A stretch of DNA of 64,000 nucleotides from Sinomonas atrocyanea (GTDB lineage Bacteria > Actinomycetota > Actinomycetes > Actinomycetales > Micrococcaceae), in the NCBI RefSeq assembly GCF_001577305.1, contig NZ_CP014518.1, forward strand, positions 4,216,001 to 4,280,000, written 5' to 3'. The position numbers and the translations under genes were made by a program. The notes under the pieces are model-generated. The model ran no database searches and was not told the origin of the DNA. It saw only the letters and a program-made list of their open reading frames with translations. Positions 35,880-44,197 of this stretch are shown here, in pieces (positions within the stretch are counted from its first letter, which is position 1; each line of letters begins with the position of its first letter).

Positions 35880-37159
35880 CCGAGCGCCCCCGTGGCGTGC
35901 AGGCGCTCGAGGTCGTCCTCGCCGTAGCCGAGGCCCGCGAGCACCTCGTCGCTGTGCTGGCCGAGCAGGGGCGGCGGCGTCCGCACGGTGGCGGGGGTGC
36001 GGGTGAGCCGGACGGGGCAGGCCAGGGTCTTGAGCGGCCCCGCGGTGGGGTGCTCGACCTCGGCGACCATGCCCCGGGCGAGGACCTGCGGGTCCCGGAC
36101 CGCCTCGGCGACGGTCTGGATCGGCCCCACGGGCACGCCGGCGGCGTCGAGCGCGGCGAGCCAGTCCGCCGTCGGCCGCGTCCGGAGGATCTCCTCGAGG
36201 AGGGGGATCAGCTCGCCGCGGTGGGCCACGCGGAGCGGGTTGGCGCGGAAGCGGGGGTCGTCGGCGAGCTCGGGCCGGCCCACGGCGTCGGTGAACCGGC
36301 GCCAGAGACCGTCGTTCCCCACGGCGATCATGATCCAGCCGTCCTGGGTGGGGAAGGCCTGGTAGGGGGCGATGGTCGGGTGGGCCGAGCCGTAGCGCTT
36401 CGGGGTCTCCCCGCTGGCGAAGTAGCCGCTGGCCACGTAGGTGAGCCAGGAGACGGAGCCGTCGAGGAGGCTGATGTCCACCCACTGGCCGCGGCCCGTG
36501 CGGTCCCGCTCGTGCAGGGCCGCGAGGATCCCGATCACGGCCCATGTCCCTGCGATGAGGTCGGAGCCGCTCATGCCCACGCGCACGGGCGGCCCGTCCT
36601 CCTCGCCGGTGACGCTCATGATCCCGCTGCGGGCCTGGGCGATCGCGTCGTAGCCGGCGCGGGAGGCCTCGGGTCCGGTCTGGCCGTAGCCGCTGATCGA
36701 GGCGTAGATGAGGCCCGGGTTCTCGGCGGCGAGGTCCTCGTAGCCGAGGCCGAGCCGCTGCGCGGTGCCCGGGCGGAAGTTCTCGACCACGACGTCCGCG
36801 CGGTGGGCGAGCCGGCGGACGGCGGCGAGGCCGTCCGCCGACTTCAGGTCCACGGCCAGGCTGCGTTTGTTGCGGTTCACGGAGAGGTAGTAGGCGGCCT
36901 CCTCCCCCTGGAAGGGCGGGCCCCACTGCCGCGTGTCGTCGCCGTGGCCGGGCTGCTCGACCTTGATCACGTCCGCGCCGAGGTCCGCGAGCGTCATCGT
37001 GGCGAACGGTCCGGAGAGGATCCGGCTCAGGTCCAGCACCACGAGGTCCCGCAGCGGGCCCTCCGTCCCGGACGCCGGCCCGGGCGCCGCGCCCGGGGCG
37101 GCCCCGGGCGCAGCGCCGGGCGCCGCGCCGGGGCGGACGCCCGCCTCGTGCACCGTCAC
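35876..37159 (-). CDS. CaiB/BaiF-family (class III) CoA-transferase
   Basis: A 427-aa transferase. The N-terminal core has LDLSRILSGPFATMTLADLGADVIKVE, the catalytic Asp lies in GYDAIAQARSGIMSVTG (about residue 190), and the C-terminal region has RVAHRGEL and PVGPIQTVAEA. It activates a carboxylic acid by moving CoA from another acyl-CoA; formyl-CoA, carnitine and succinyl-CoA transferases are in this family. The GTG start overlaps the transporter stop (GTGA). The first 30 residues hold a (GAAP)n low-complexity repeat not seen in the family core. Confidence 0.88.
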   Translation of the reverse strand: MTVHEAGVRPGAAPGAAPGAAPGAAPGPASGTEGPLRDLVVLDLSRILSGPFATMTLADLGADVIKVEQPGHGDDTRQWGPPFQGEEAAYYLSVNRNKRSLAVDLKSADGLAAVRRLAHRADVVVENFRPGTAQRLGLGYEDLAAENPGLIYASISGYGQTGPEASRAGYDAIAQARSGIMSVTGEEDGPPVRVGMSGSDLIAGTWAVIGILAALHERDRTGRGQWVDISLLDGSVSWLTYVASGYFASGETPKRYGSAHPTIAPYQAFPTQDGWIMIAVGNDGLWRRFTDAVGRPELADDPRFRANPLRVAHRGELIPLLEEILRTRPTADWLAALDAAGVPVGPIQTVAEAVRDPQVLARGMVAEVEHPTAGPLKTLACPVRLTRTPATVRTPPPLLGQHSDEVLAGLGYGEDDLERLHATGALG

Positions 37160-38481
37160 GCGTGCCTCATCGACTTGTGCGACCGGGCCGCCGGGGCGGC
37201 GGCGCCCGCCGTGCGCCGGCTCGGGAGGAGCAGGAGCGCGGCCATGCTGACCACGGCGCAGATGATGATGTAGATCGAGATCGCGGTCGAGCTGCCCGTG
37301 CCCGCCAGCAGGGCGGCGGCGATGAGCGGGGCGGGACCGCCGGCGATCACGCTCGCGAGCTGGTAGCCGAGGCCCGCTCCGGTGTACCGGATGTCGGCGT
37401 CGAAGCTCTCGGCGATGAGCGCGGCCTGGGGCCCGTACTGGATGTCGTGGAAGATCAGGCTCACCACCACGGCGATGCCGATGAAGAGCGCATTGCCGGT
37501 GTTCATGAGGCCGAAGTACGGGAAGGCGTACGCCGCCGTGAGGACCACGCCGATGCCGTAGACGAGCTTCCTGCCGAACCGGTCGGAGAGCCTGCCGAAC
37601 ACCGGGATGCTGATGAGCCCGAGGGCCGCGGCGATGAGGGTGTCCACGAGGATCGCATCGCTGTTGAACTTGAGCTGCTTGGTCGCGTACGTGATGACGA
37701 ACGTGATGAACAGGTAGAACGGCGCCTGCTCCGAGGTGCGCACGAGGGCGGTCAGGAGGATCTCCTTGGGCTGGCGGCGGATCGCCTCGACCAGCGGGAC
37801 CCGGACCACCTTGTCCTGCTTGCGGACTGCCTCGAACTCCGGGCTCTCCACCACGCGGAGCCGCACGAACAGGCCGACGCCGACGAGGATGATGCTCAGC
37901 AGGAACGGGACGCGCCAGCCCCAGGCGGAGAAGTCCGCGCCGGTGGCGCCGGAGGTTATGCGGACCAGGCCGGTCGAGAGCACGAGGCCCAGCGGGACGC
38001 CCATCTGCGGCCAGCTGGCCGAGAGGCCGCGGCGCTCCTGGTGGCCCCACTCCATGGCGATGAGGACGGAGCCGCCCCACTCGCCGCCCACGCCGATGCC
38101 CTGGATGATGCGCAGCACCGTCAGGAGGATCGGGGCCCAGACGCCGATGGCCTGGTAGGTGGGCAGAATGCCGATCAGCACGGTGCCGAAGGCCATGAGG
38201 AACAGGGTGACCATGAGTGTGGTCTTGCGCCCGATCCGGTCGCCGTAGTGGCCGAAGATCGCCGCGCCGACGGGGCGCGCCACGAAGCCGACGAACTGGG
38301 TGCCGAAGGCGGCGATAATCCCGGCGAAGTTGTCCCCGCCCGGGAAGAACAGGTGCGGGAACACGAGGGCGGCAGCCGTGCCGTAGAGGAAGAAGTCGTA
38401 CCACTCGATCGTGGTGCCCACCACGCTCGCGTAGGTGGCTCGGCGCACGGCCTGTTCGCGGGTTACTGCTTGAACACTCAT
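37156..38481 (-). CDS. MHS-family MFS transporter
   Basis: A 441-aa, 12-TM metabolite:H+ symporter: GTTIEWYDFFLYGTAAALVF (TM1) and GHYGDRIGRKTTLMVTL (motif A), then FGRLSDRFGRKLVYG at mid-protein. GGAGG lies 5 nt before ATG 38481. First gene of a unit with a CoA-transferase and an enoyl-CoA hydratase, so it likely imports a carboxylate degraded as a CoA ester. The divergent IclR at 38709 is its probable regulator. Confidence 0.88.
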   Translation of the reverse strand: MSVQAVTREQAVRRATYASVVGTTIEWYDFFLYGTAAALVFPHLFFPGGDNFAGIIAAFGTQFVGFVARPVGAAIFGHYGDRIGRKTTLMVTLFLMAFGTVLIGILPTYQAIGVWAPILLTVLRIIQGIGVGGEWGGSVLIAMEWGHQERRGLSASWPQMGVPLGLVLSTGLVRITSGATGADFSAWGWRVPFLLSIILVGVGLFVRLRVVESPEFEAVRKQDKVVRVPLVEAIRRQPKEILLTALVRTSEQAPFYLFITFVITYATKQLKFNSDAILVDTLIAAALGLISIPVFGRLSDRFGRKLVYGIGVVLTAAYAFPYFGLMNTGNALFIGIAVVVSLIFHDIQYGPQAALIAESFDADIRYTGAGLGYQLASVIAGGPAPLIAAALLAGTGSSTAISIYIIICAVVSMAALLLLPSRRTAGAAAPAARSHKSMRHA

Positions 38482-38602
38482 CAGTCCTCCATTGGCATGA
38501 TGCGGGGTCCAGTGGGCCCTGTCTTCGGGGCGATCTCCCGGCTCGTCTGCAAGCGCTCCTGTGCTCGTCTTCGAGCTGCGAAACCCGTATTGTGATTTGC
38601 GT

Positions 38603-38636
38603 ACCCATATTCCGGGTTGAACAAACGGCATGTCAA
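38603..38636 (-). promoter_or_regulatory. Candidate promoter and dyad between MHS transporter and IclR
   Basis: On the minus strand TTGACA (38636-38631) and GAATAT (38612-38607) are separated by 18 nt. The -10 region is covered by the dyad ACCC-N7-GGGT (38603-38617), suitable for repression. It is in the 227-bp divergent gap, which holds no gene. Confidence 0.45.
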
Positions 38637-38708
38637 CGCTTTTTCCCGAGAGAATGTGAGCTGGGCCACGACGGCTGCGGCTGAAGCATGAAGGAGGGCA
38701 TCGCAGTG

Positions 38709-39557
38709 ATGGCAAGGGAATCGGGCAGCGTGGGCGCACCTCTCCTGGTGCTCGCGAAAGTCTCGGCGATCCTGGACTGTTTCTCGGCGGAGGCGCCCGA
38801 GCCCACGCTGCAGCAGATCATCCGGGGCACCGGCCTGCCCGCGAGCACGTGCCAGCGCCTCGTGCAGAACATGGTGCGCGAGGGCTTCCTCGACAAGGAC
38901 GGCGACACGTACCGGATCGGGATCCAGCTGGTGCGGTGGGCCACGCCGGGCACGATCGGCCTGGACATCGTCCGCACGGTGCGGCCCATCCTCCACGCCC
39001 TGCGGGACGAGACCGGGGAGACGGCCTGCCTCTACGTGCGCGACGGCGCGCACCGCACCGTGGTCTCCGTGGCCGAGACCCGGCACGTGGTCATGCGGCC
39101 CTTCTACGTGGGCCAAGTGATGCCCATCCACGCCGGCGCCCCGGGGAAGATCTTCCTCGCGTTCGATCCCGAGGCCAGGGCCGCGATCCAGGACGCCGAG
39201 CTGACGCGTTTCACCACCCACACCCCGGACAGCTGGGAGCAGCTGGACGAGCAGGTCGAACTCGCCCGCTCGCAGGGCTTCTTCGCCGCCTTCGGCGAGC
39301 GCAACAGCGACGTGGGCTCCATCAGCGCCCCGGTCTACAGCCACACGGGGGAGCTCGCGGCCGTGCTGGGCGTCGGCTTCCCGGTGCAGCGGGTCGGGCC
39401 GGACGACGTCGAGCGGCTCGGTCCCGCCGTGGCACGCGCCGCCCGGGAGGCGAGCCAGGCCATGGGCTACCGGCCCCCGGAGCCGCACCCGACCGCCGCG
39501 CGGGCCGCCGCCGCTCCTCCCGCGCGCGCCGGGCGGCTCTCCGCGGCGGGGACCTGA
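38709..39557 (+). CDS. IclR-family transcriptional regulator
   Basis: A 282-aa IclR protein with HTH VLAKVSAILDCFSAEAPEPTLQQIIRGTGLPASTCQRLVQNM and an effector domain with APGKIFLAF, GFFAAFGERNSDVGSISAPVY. AAGGAGG at 38690-38696 sits well before GTG 38706/ATG 38709; ATG 38688 in frame is also open. Divergent from the MHS transporter/CoA-transferase unit. The C-terminus has an Ala/Pro-rich tail of about 30 residues. Confidence 0.88.
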   Translation: MARESGSVGAPLLVLAKVSAILDCFSAEAPEPTLQQIIRGTGLPASTCQRLVQNMVREGFLDKDGDTYRIGIQLVRWATPGTIGLDIVRTVRPILHALRDETGETACLYVRDGAHRTVVSVAETRHVVMRPFYVGQVMPIHAGAPGKIFLAFDPEARAAIQDAELTRFTTHTPDSWEQLDEQVELARSQGFFAAFGERNSDVGSISAPVYSHTGELAAVLGVGFPVQRVGPDDVERLGPAVARAAREASQAMGYRPPEPHPTAARAAAAPPARAGRLSAAGT

Positions 39558-39583
39558 GCGCCTCGCTGCACCGTTCCAGAGAA

Positions 39584-39613
39584 TTTCTGCAACAGCTTGA
39601 CGCGTTGCAGAAA
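39584..39613 (+). promoter_or_regulatory. Long dyad operator upstream of the LacI gene
   Basis: Perfect 10-bp arms TTTCTGCAAC and GTTGCAGAAA are separated by 10 nt that include TTGACG (39598-39603), a possible -35 box. The half-sites are 20 bp apart. It lies 70 bp before the LacI-family start and is probably autoregulatory. Confidence 0.55.
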
Positions 39614-39682
39614 CGATGTCACTCTTGAGTGGTCGCTGTGATGGCGGCCACAAGAGGTGCGAACCGGAACGAGGAGGTCCCG

Positions 39683-40657
39683 ATGGCGACGATCGCTGAC
39701 ATCGCCAGCGCCGCTGGCGTCTCCAAGTCCACGGTCTCGCGGTCCTTCACCCGCCCCGACTCGGTCAACGCCGAGACCCGTGAGCGGGTGCTGGCCGTAG
39801 CCGCACAGCTGGGCTACAGCGCCGCGCCGGCGAAGGCCGAGTCCACCGGCACCGTGGCGCTGTACATCCCGGACATCTCCAACCCCTACTACCCGCCGCT
39901 CGTGCGCGCCATCCAGTCCGCGTGCCGCAGGCAGTCGCTCTCGCTCATCATGGTCGACGGCGACGACGATCCCGAGGCCGATGCCGAGGAGCTCGAGCGG
40001 ATCATCGGGCGGGTTGACGGCGCGATCGTCTTCGCCCCGAGGCTCGACGCCGCCCGCATCCACGCGCTCGACGCCGTCTCCCCCGTGGTGCTCATCAACC
40101 ACGTGGTCGAGGGCCTGCCCTCGGTGATCCTCTCCGCACCGGAGGGGGCCCGCCAGGCGGTCGAGCACCTTGCGGCCCTCGGCCACCGGGCCATCGCGTA
40201 CCTCGCAAGCTGGGAGGACAACTACACCTCCCGGGTCCGCCTGGCCGCCGCGGAGGAGGCCGCCGACCACCTCGGCGTCACCCTGCGCGTGCTCACCCAT
40301 GCCGAACCGACCTACATCGCCGGGGTGCGGGGGGCGGACCTGGTCCTCGCCGAGCCCGTCACCGCGGTGATCGCCCACAACGACCTCATGGCCTTCGGGT
40401 GCATGAACCGACTCGCGGACCGCGCGGTCCGCGCGGGCAAGGACGTCAGCGTCGTCGGGTTCGACGACGTCTGGCTCGCCTCCGCCTCCCGTCCCACCCT
40501 GACCACGGTGAACACACCGTACGAGCGGGGCGGCGCCGTCGCCCTCCGCATGCTGACCGAGCGCATCGGTGACCCCGACCGCCCGGCCAGCACGGTCCAC
40601 CTGTCCGGGGACCTCGTGGTCCGCGACAGCACTGGCCCCGCCCCGGCGCTCGCCTGA
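39683..40657 (+). CDS. LacI-family transcriptional regulator
   Basis: A 324-aa regulator. The N-terminal HTH reads ATIADIASAAGVSKSTVSRSF and RERVLAVAAQLGY (hinge), followed by a periplasmic-binding-protein-like effector domain (VALYIPDISNPYYPPLVRAI, VSVVGFDDVWLA). GAGGAGG lies 5 nt before ATG 39683. It is upstream of and codirectional with an MHS transporter (80-bp gap), probably the target together with itself. Confidence 0.92.
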   Translation: MATIADIASAAGVSKSTVSRSFTRPDSVNAETRERVLAVAAQLGYSAAPAKAESTGTVALYIPDISNPYYPPLVRAIQSACRRQSLSLIMVDGDDDPEADAEELERIIGRVDGAIVFAPRLDAARIHALDAVSPVVLINHVVEGLPSVILSAPEGARQAVEHLAALGHRAIAYLASWEDNYTSRVRLAAAEEAADHLGVTLRVLTHAEPTYIAGVRGADLVLAEPVTAVIAHNDLMAFGCMNRLADRAVRAGKDVSVVGFDDVWLASASRPTLTTVNTPYERGGAVALRMLTERIGDPDRPASTVHLSGDLVVRDSTGPAPALA

Positions 40658-40736
40658 CCGGCCCGCACCGCTCCGGTCGGCTCCCCTGCCGTACCACCCC
40701 CCATCCGTTCCGCCTTCAGTGACGAAAGACGAGCTC

Positions 40737-42101
40737 ATGAGCAGCTACTCCGACACGCCGTCCGGCATCGTCGACCCCGACATCGCAACCCCCGAGGAGC
40801 AGACGCGCCGCGTCCGGCGGGCCAAGAAGGCCGCCCTCGCCGCCTTCCTCGGCGGTGCCCTCGAGTACTACGACTTCTTCGTGTACGCGACCGCGGCGTC
40901 CCTCGTGTTCTCCAAGATCTTCTTCCCCGCCGGCGACCCGGTGGTCGCGCAGATCTCCTCGTTCGCCACGTTCGGCGTGGCCTACGTGGCGCGGCCCTTC
41001 GGCGCGATCGTCTTCGGGCACCTCGGCGACCGGATCGGACGCAAGAACACCCTCGTGCTCACGCTCGTGCTCATGGGCGCCTCGACCTTCCTCATCGGCG
41101 CGCTCCCGGACTTCCACGCCGTCGGCTACCTCGCGCCGGTCCTGCTCGTGGCCCTCCGCCTGCTGCAGGGCCTCTCGGCCGGTGCCGAGACGGCCGGGGC
41201 CTCGGCCCTGACCATGGAGGAGTCGCCCGTCGGGCGCCGCGCCTTCTTCCCGTCGTTCTCGATGAGCGGCATCTCCACGGGCATCGTCCTGGCCTCCCTC
41301 GTGTTCCTCCCCGTCGCCGCGATGTCCAACGCGGACCGCCTCGCCTGGGGCTGGAGGATCCCGTTCTGGTCCTCGATCGTGGTCCTCATCGTCGCCTTCC
41401 TCGTCCGGCGCACGCTTGAGGAGCCCATCGTCTTCGAGGAGAAGGCCCAGCACCACGAGCTGGTCAAGGTGCCCTTCCTCGACATGCTCAAGACCCACCC
41501 GGCGCAGTTCATCCAGGTGGCCCTCATGTCCTTCGAGACCGTGACGAACACGTTCATGCAGTCCTTCGGCCTCGCCTACGCCGTCTCGGTGGGCATCAAC
41601 GCCCAGACCATGCTGTGGGTCAGCATCGTCGGCAACGTGCTCGCCATCGCCACCCAGCCGCTCTCCGCGATGTTCGCGGACAAGTTCGGCCGCAAGCCGA
41701 TCTTCATCGCCGGCATCAGCGGCTCCACGGTTCTGATCTTCGTGTACTTCTGGGCGATCTCGACCGCGAACATCCCGCTGATCTTCGTGATCTCGACCCT
41801 CATCACGGCCGGCACCTACGCGATGTCCAACGCCATCTACCCGGCGTGGTTCGCGGAGCTGTTCAACGTCCGCGTCCGCTACTCGGGCATGGCCGTGGGC
41901 CTCCAGATCGGCATCCTCTGCGCCGGCTTCACCCCGCTGCTCGGCACCGCCCTCGTCGGCAAGGTCGCGTCGAACTGGGGCCCGGCGGCCTGGATCGTGG
42001 CCGGCTCCACGATCCTCGCCCTCATCGGTGCCATCTGGGCCCGCGAGACCTACCGCACGCCGATCCACGAGCTCGGCAACCCGGTGCGCGGCTCCAAGTA
42101 G
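40737..42101 (+). CDS. MHS-family MFS transporter
   Basis: A 454-aa, 12-TM metabolite:H+ symporter: GGALEYYDFFVYATAASLVF (TM1) and GHLGDRIGRKNTLVLTL (motif A), similar to the transporter at 7728-9101. The 30-residue hydrophilic N-terminus is typical. It follows the LacI gene and is the only likely structural gene under it. Its stop is directly followed by the first unit of a 22-nt repeat array, whose central hairpin plus T-run serves as its terminator. Confidence 0.88.
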   Translation: MSSYSDTPSGIVDPDIATPEEQTRRVRRAKKAALAAFLGGALEYYDFFVYATAASLVFSKIFFPAGDPVVAQISSFATFGVAYVARPFGAIVFGHLGDRIGRKNTLVLTLVLMGASTFLIGALPDFHAVGYLAPVLLVALRLLQGLSAGAETAGASALTMEESPVGRRAFFPSFSMSGISTGIVLASLVFLPVAAMSNADRLAWGWRIPFWSSIVVLIVAFLVRRTLEEPIVFEEKAQHHELVKVPFLDMLKTHPAQFIQVALMSFETVTNTFMQSFGLAYAVSVGINAQTMLWVSIVGNVLAIATQPLSAMFADKFGRKPIFIAGISGSTVLIFVYFWAISTANIPLIFVISTLITAGTYAMSNAIYPAWFAELFNVRVRYSGMAVGLQIGILCAGFTPLLGTALVGKVASNWGPAAWIVAGSTILALIGAIWARETYRTPIHELGNPVRGSK

Positions 42102-42106
42102 GGATC

Positions 42107-42360
42107 TGACCCCGCGATAGGCCAGACCTGACCCCGGGATAGCAAAGACATGACCCCGGGATAGCAGAGACATGACCCCGCGCCGGCAGATGCCGACGCG
42201 GGGTCACCTTTTCTCCAACGCGGGGTCAGGTCTCCCCCGACGAGGGGTCAGCCCTCCCCCGACGAGGGGTCAGCTCTCCCCCAACCCGGGGTCAGCCCTC
42301 CCCCAACCCGGGGTCAGCCCTCCCCCAACCCGGGGTCAGGTCTCCCCCGACGCGGGGTCA
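42107..42360. repeat. Mirrored 22-nt repeat array with central terminator hairpin
   Basis: TGACCCC boxes start at 42107, 42129, 42151 and 42173. Then, after a hairpin, the reverse complement GGGGTCA starts at 42200, 42222, 42244, 42266, 42288, 42310, 42332 and 42354. The period is exactly 22 nt on both sides. Spacer bases are similar between neighbours (CTCCCCCAACCC or CTCCCCCGACGA), so copies arose by local duplication. A degraded copy follows in phase at 42376, within the GH15 coding end. The stop codon of that gene is part of the last intact unit. Confidence 0.9.
42173..42212 (+). terminator. Rho-independent-like terminator at the array pivot
   Basis: TGACCCCGCG pairs with CGCGGGGTCA (42173-42182 with 42197-42206), extended inward by CGGCA/TGCCG after one mismatch, and is followed by CCTTTT (42207-42212). 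It is the only hairpin in the window with a T-run. Serves the MHS transporter gene. Confidence 0.7.
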
Positions 42361-44196
42361 GGTCCCTGTCGATGCCGGGTCCTTCTGGGGGCGCCGACGG
42401 CGCTTGTGCCCCTCCACGGGCGCGTTGCTGCCGTGGGCGCCGCCGTGGTGCAGCTGCATCGCGGTGGTGATGAGCGCGAAGTGGCTGAACGCCTGGGGCG
42501 TGTTGCCCAGCTGGCGGCGCGCGTCCGGGTCCCATTCCTCGCTCAGCAGGCCCACGTCGTTGCGCAGCTCGAGGAGCCGGCAGAACAGCTTCTCGGCCTC
42601 GTCGCCCCGCCCGGCCCCGAGGAGCGCCTCGACGAGCCAGAAGGAGCATGCGACGAAGATGCCCTCACGCCCGGGGAGCCCGTCGTCGCTGCTCTCGGGC
42701 TGGTACCTCAGCACGAACCCGCCCTGCGTGAGGTCGCGCTGGATGGCCTCGATGGTGCCGATCACCCGGGGGTCATCGTGCGGGAGGAAGCCGACGCGCG
42801 GGATGAGGAGCAGGCTCGCGTCGAGCTGGTCGCTGCCGTAGGACTGGACGAAGGTGTTGCGCTTCGCGTCGAAGCCGTGCTCGAGCACGTCGGCGTGAAT
42901 CCGGTCCCGCAGCTCGCGCCACCGGTCCACGGGGCCGGGAAGGCCGTCCTCCTCGACGCCCTTGACCATGCGGTCTGCGGCCACCCAGGCCATGACCTTC
43001 GAGTGGGTGAAGTGCCGGCGCGGCCCGCGCATCTCCCACAGGCCGTTGTCCGGCTGGTCCCAGATCTTCTCCAGGTGCTCCATGATGGCGATCTGCAGGT
43101 CCCAGGACTCGTCGCCGTCGTCGGAGAGGGTGTTGCGGGTCAGGGCGAGGCCGTCCAGGACCTCGCCCCACACGTCCAGCTGGAACTGCCCCGCAGCGGC
43201 GTTCCCGATCCGCACGGGGGAGGACCGCTCGAAGCCGGGCAGCCAGTCGAGCTCGGCCTCCGGCAGTCGCCTTGCCCCGTGGAGCGAATACATGATCTGC
43301 AGGTCGGCCGGGTCACCGGCCACCGCGCGCAGCAGCCAGTCCCGCCATGCCGCGGCCTCGTCGGTGTACCCGCCCGCCATGAGGGACTGCAGCGTCCACG
43401 TCGCGTCGCGGAGCCAGCAGTAGCGGTAGTCCCAGTTGCGGGGGCCGCCGATCTGCTCCGGCAGGGACGTCGTCGCGGCCGCGACGATCCCGCCCGTGGG
43501 CATGTACGTCAGCGCCTTGAGGGTGATCAGCGAGCGCTGGATCGCCTCGCGGTACGCCCCGGTCGCCTGGCTCCGCGCCGTCCACTGCTCCCAGTAGTCC
43601 ATGGTCCGCTGCAGGGCCTTCTCCGCGTCCACGGCCCGAGGGCGGGACTCGTGGCTCGGACCCCACGTGAGGACAAAGGTCTCCCTCTCGCCTGCCGAGA
43701 CGGTGAACTCCCCCGTGGTGCGGAAGTGCGCGCCGTGGAGGGTGACGGTGCTGGCCAGGTAGACGGAGTCGGGGCCGGCGACGGCGTGCAGGCCCCTCTC
43801 CGTGCGGCGCACCCAGGGGACGACGTGCCCGTAGTCGAACCTGAGGACGAGCTCGGTCTGCATCGTGACCGTCCCGCGGACGCCCTCGACGACCCGGACC
43901 ACGTCCGCCACGCCGTCGCGCGGAGGCATGAAGTCGATGACCCGGACGGCGCCGTCCTCGGTCTCCCACTCCGTCTCGAGAACGAGGGTGCCCTCGCGGT
44001 ACTGGCGGCGGGTGCACCTCGAGGCGCCGTCCGGGGCGATGATCCACCGCCCCGCCTCGGGGTCGGCCAGCAGGGAGGCGAAGCAGGCCGGCGAGTCGAA
44101 GTGCGGCAGGCACAGCCAGTCGATGGAGCCGTCCATGCCCACCAGCGCCGCCGTGTGGAGGTCGCCGATCAGCGCGTAGTCCTCGATCCGCGGCAT
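42358..44196 (-). CDS. Glycoside hydrolase family 15 protein (trehalase/glucoamylase type)
   Basis: A 612-aa protein. The N-terminal beta-sandwich is SIDWLCLPHFDSPACFASLL. The (alpha/alpha)6 barrel has PTTSLPEQIGGPRNWDYRYCWLRDATW and near the end LLSEEWDPDARRQLGNTPQAFSHFAL, the GH15 hallmark regions with the catalytic acids. Actinobacterial members are mostly trehalases or alpha-glucosidases. No signal peptide, so it is intracellular. It lies 1 nt after a glucose dehydrogenase gene, so released glucose could be oxidised directly. The last residues (DPASTGT) are encoded by degenerate array repeats. Confidence 0.9.
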   Translation of the reverse strand: MPRIEDYALIGDLHTAALVGMDGSIDWLCLPHFDSPACFASLLADPEAGRWIIAPDGASRCTRRQYREGTLVLETEWETEDGAVRVIDFMPPRDGVADVVRVVEGVRGTVTMQTELVLRFDYGHVVPWVRRTERGLHAVAGPDSVYLASTVTLHGAHFRTTGEFTVSAGERETFVLTWGPSHESRPRAVDAEKALQRTMDYWEQWTARSQATGAYREAIQRSLITLKALTYMPTGGIVAAATTSLPEQIGGPRNWDYRYCWLRDATWTLQSLMAGGYTDEAAAWRDWLLRAVAGDPADLQIMYSLHGARRLPEAELDWLPGFERSSPVRIGNAAAGQFQLDVWGEVLDGLALTRNTLSDDGDESWDLQIAIMEHLEKIWDQPDNGLWEMRGPRRHFTHSKVMAWVAADRMVKGVEEDGLPGPVDRWRELRDRIHADVLEHGFDAKRNTFVQSYGSDQLDASLLLIPRVGFLPHDDPRVIGTIEAIQRDLTQGGFVLRYQPESSDDGLPGREGIFVACSFWLVEALLGAGRGDEAEKLFCRLLELRNDVGLLSEEWDPDARRQLGNTPQAFSHFALITTAMQLHHGGAHGSNAPVEGHKRRRRPQKDPASTGT

Positions 44197-44197
44197 G

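Noticed and set aside
42107..42360. CRISPR array
   Set aside because: The 22-nt units have no unique spacers, orientation flips at a hairpin, and no cas gene is present.
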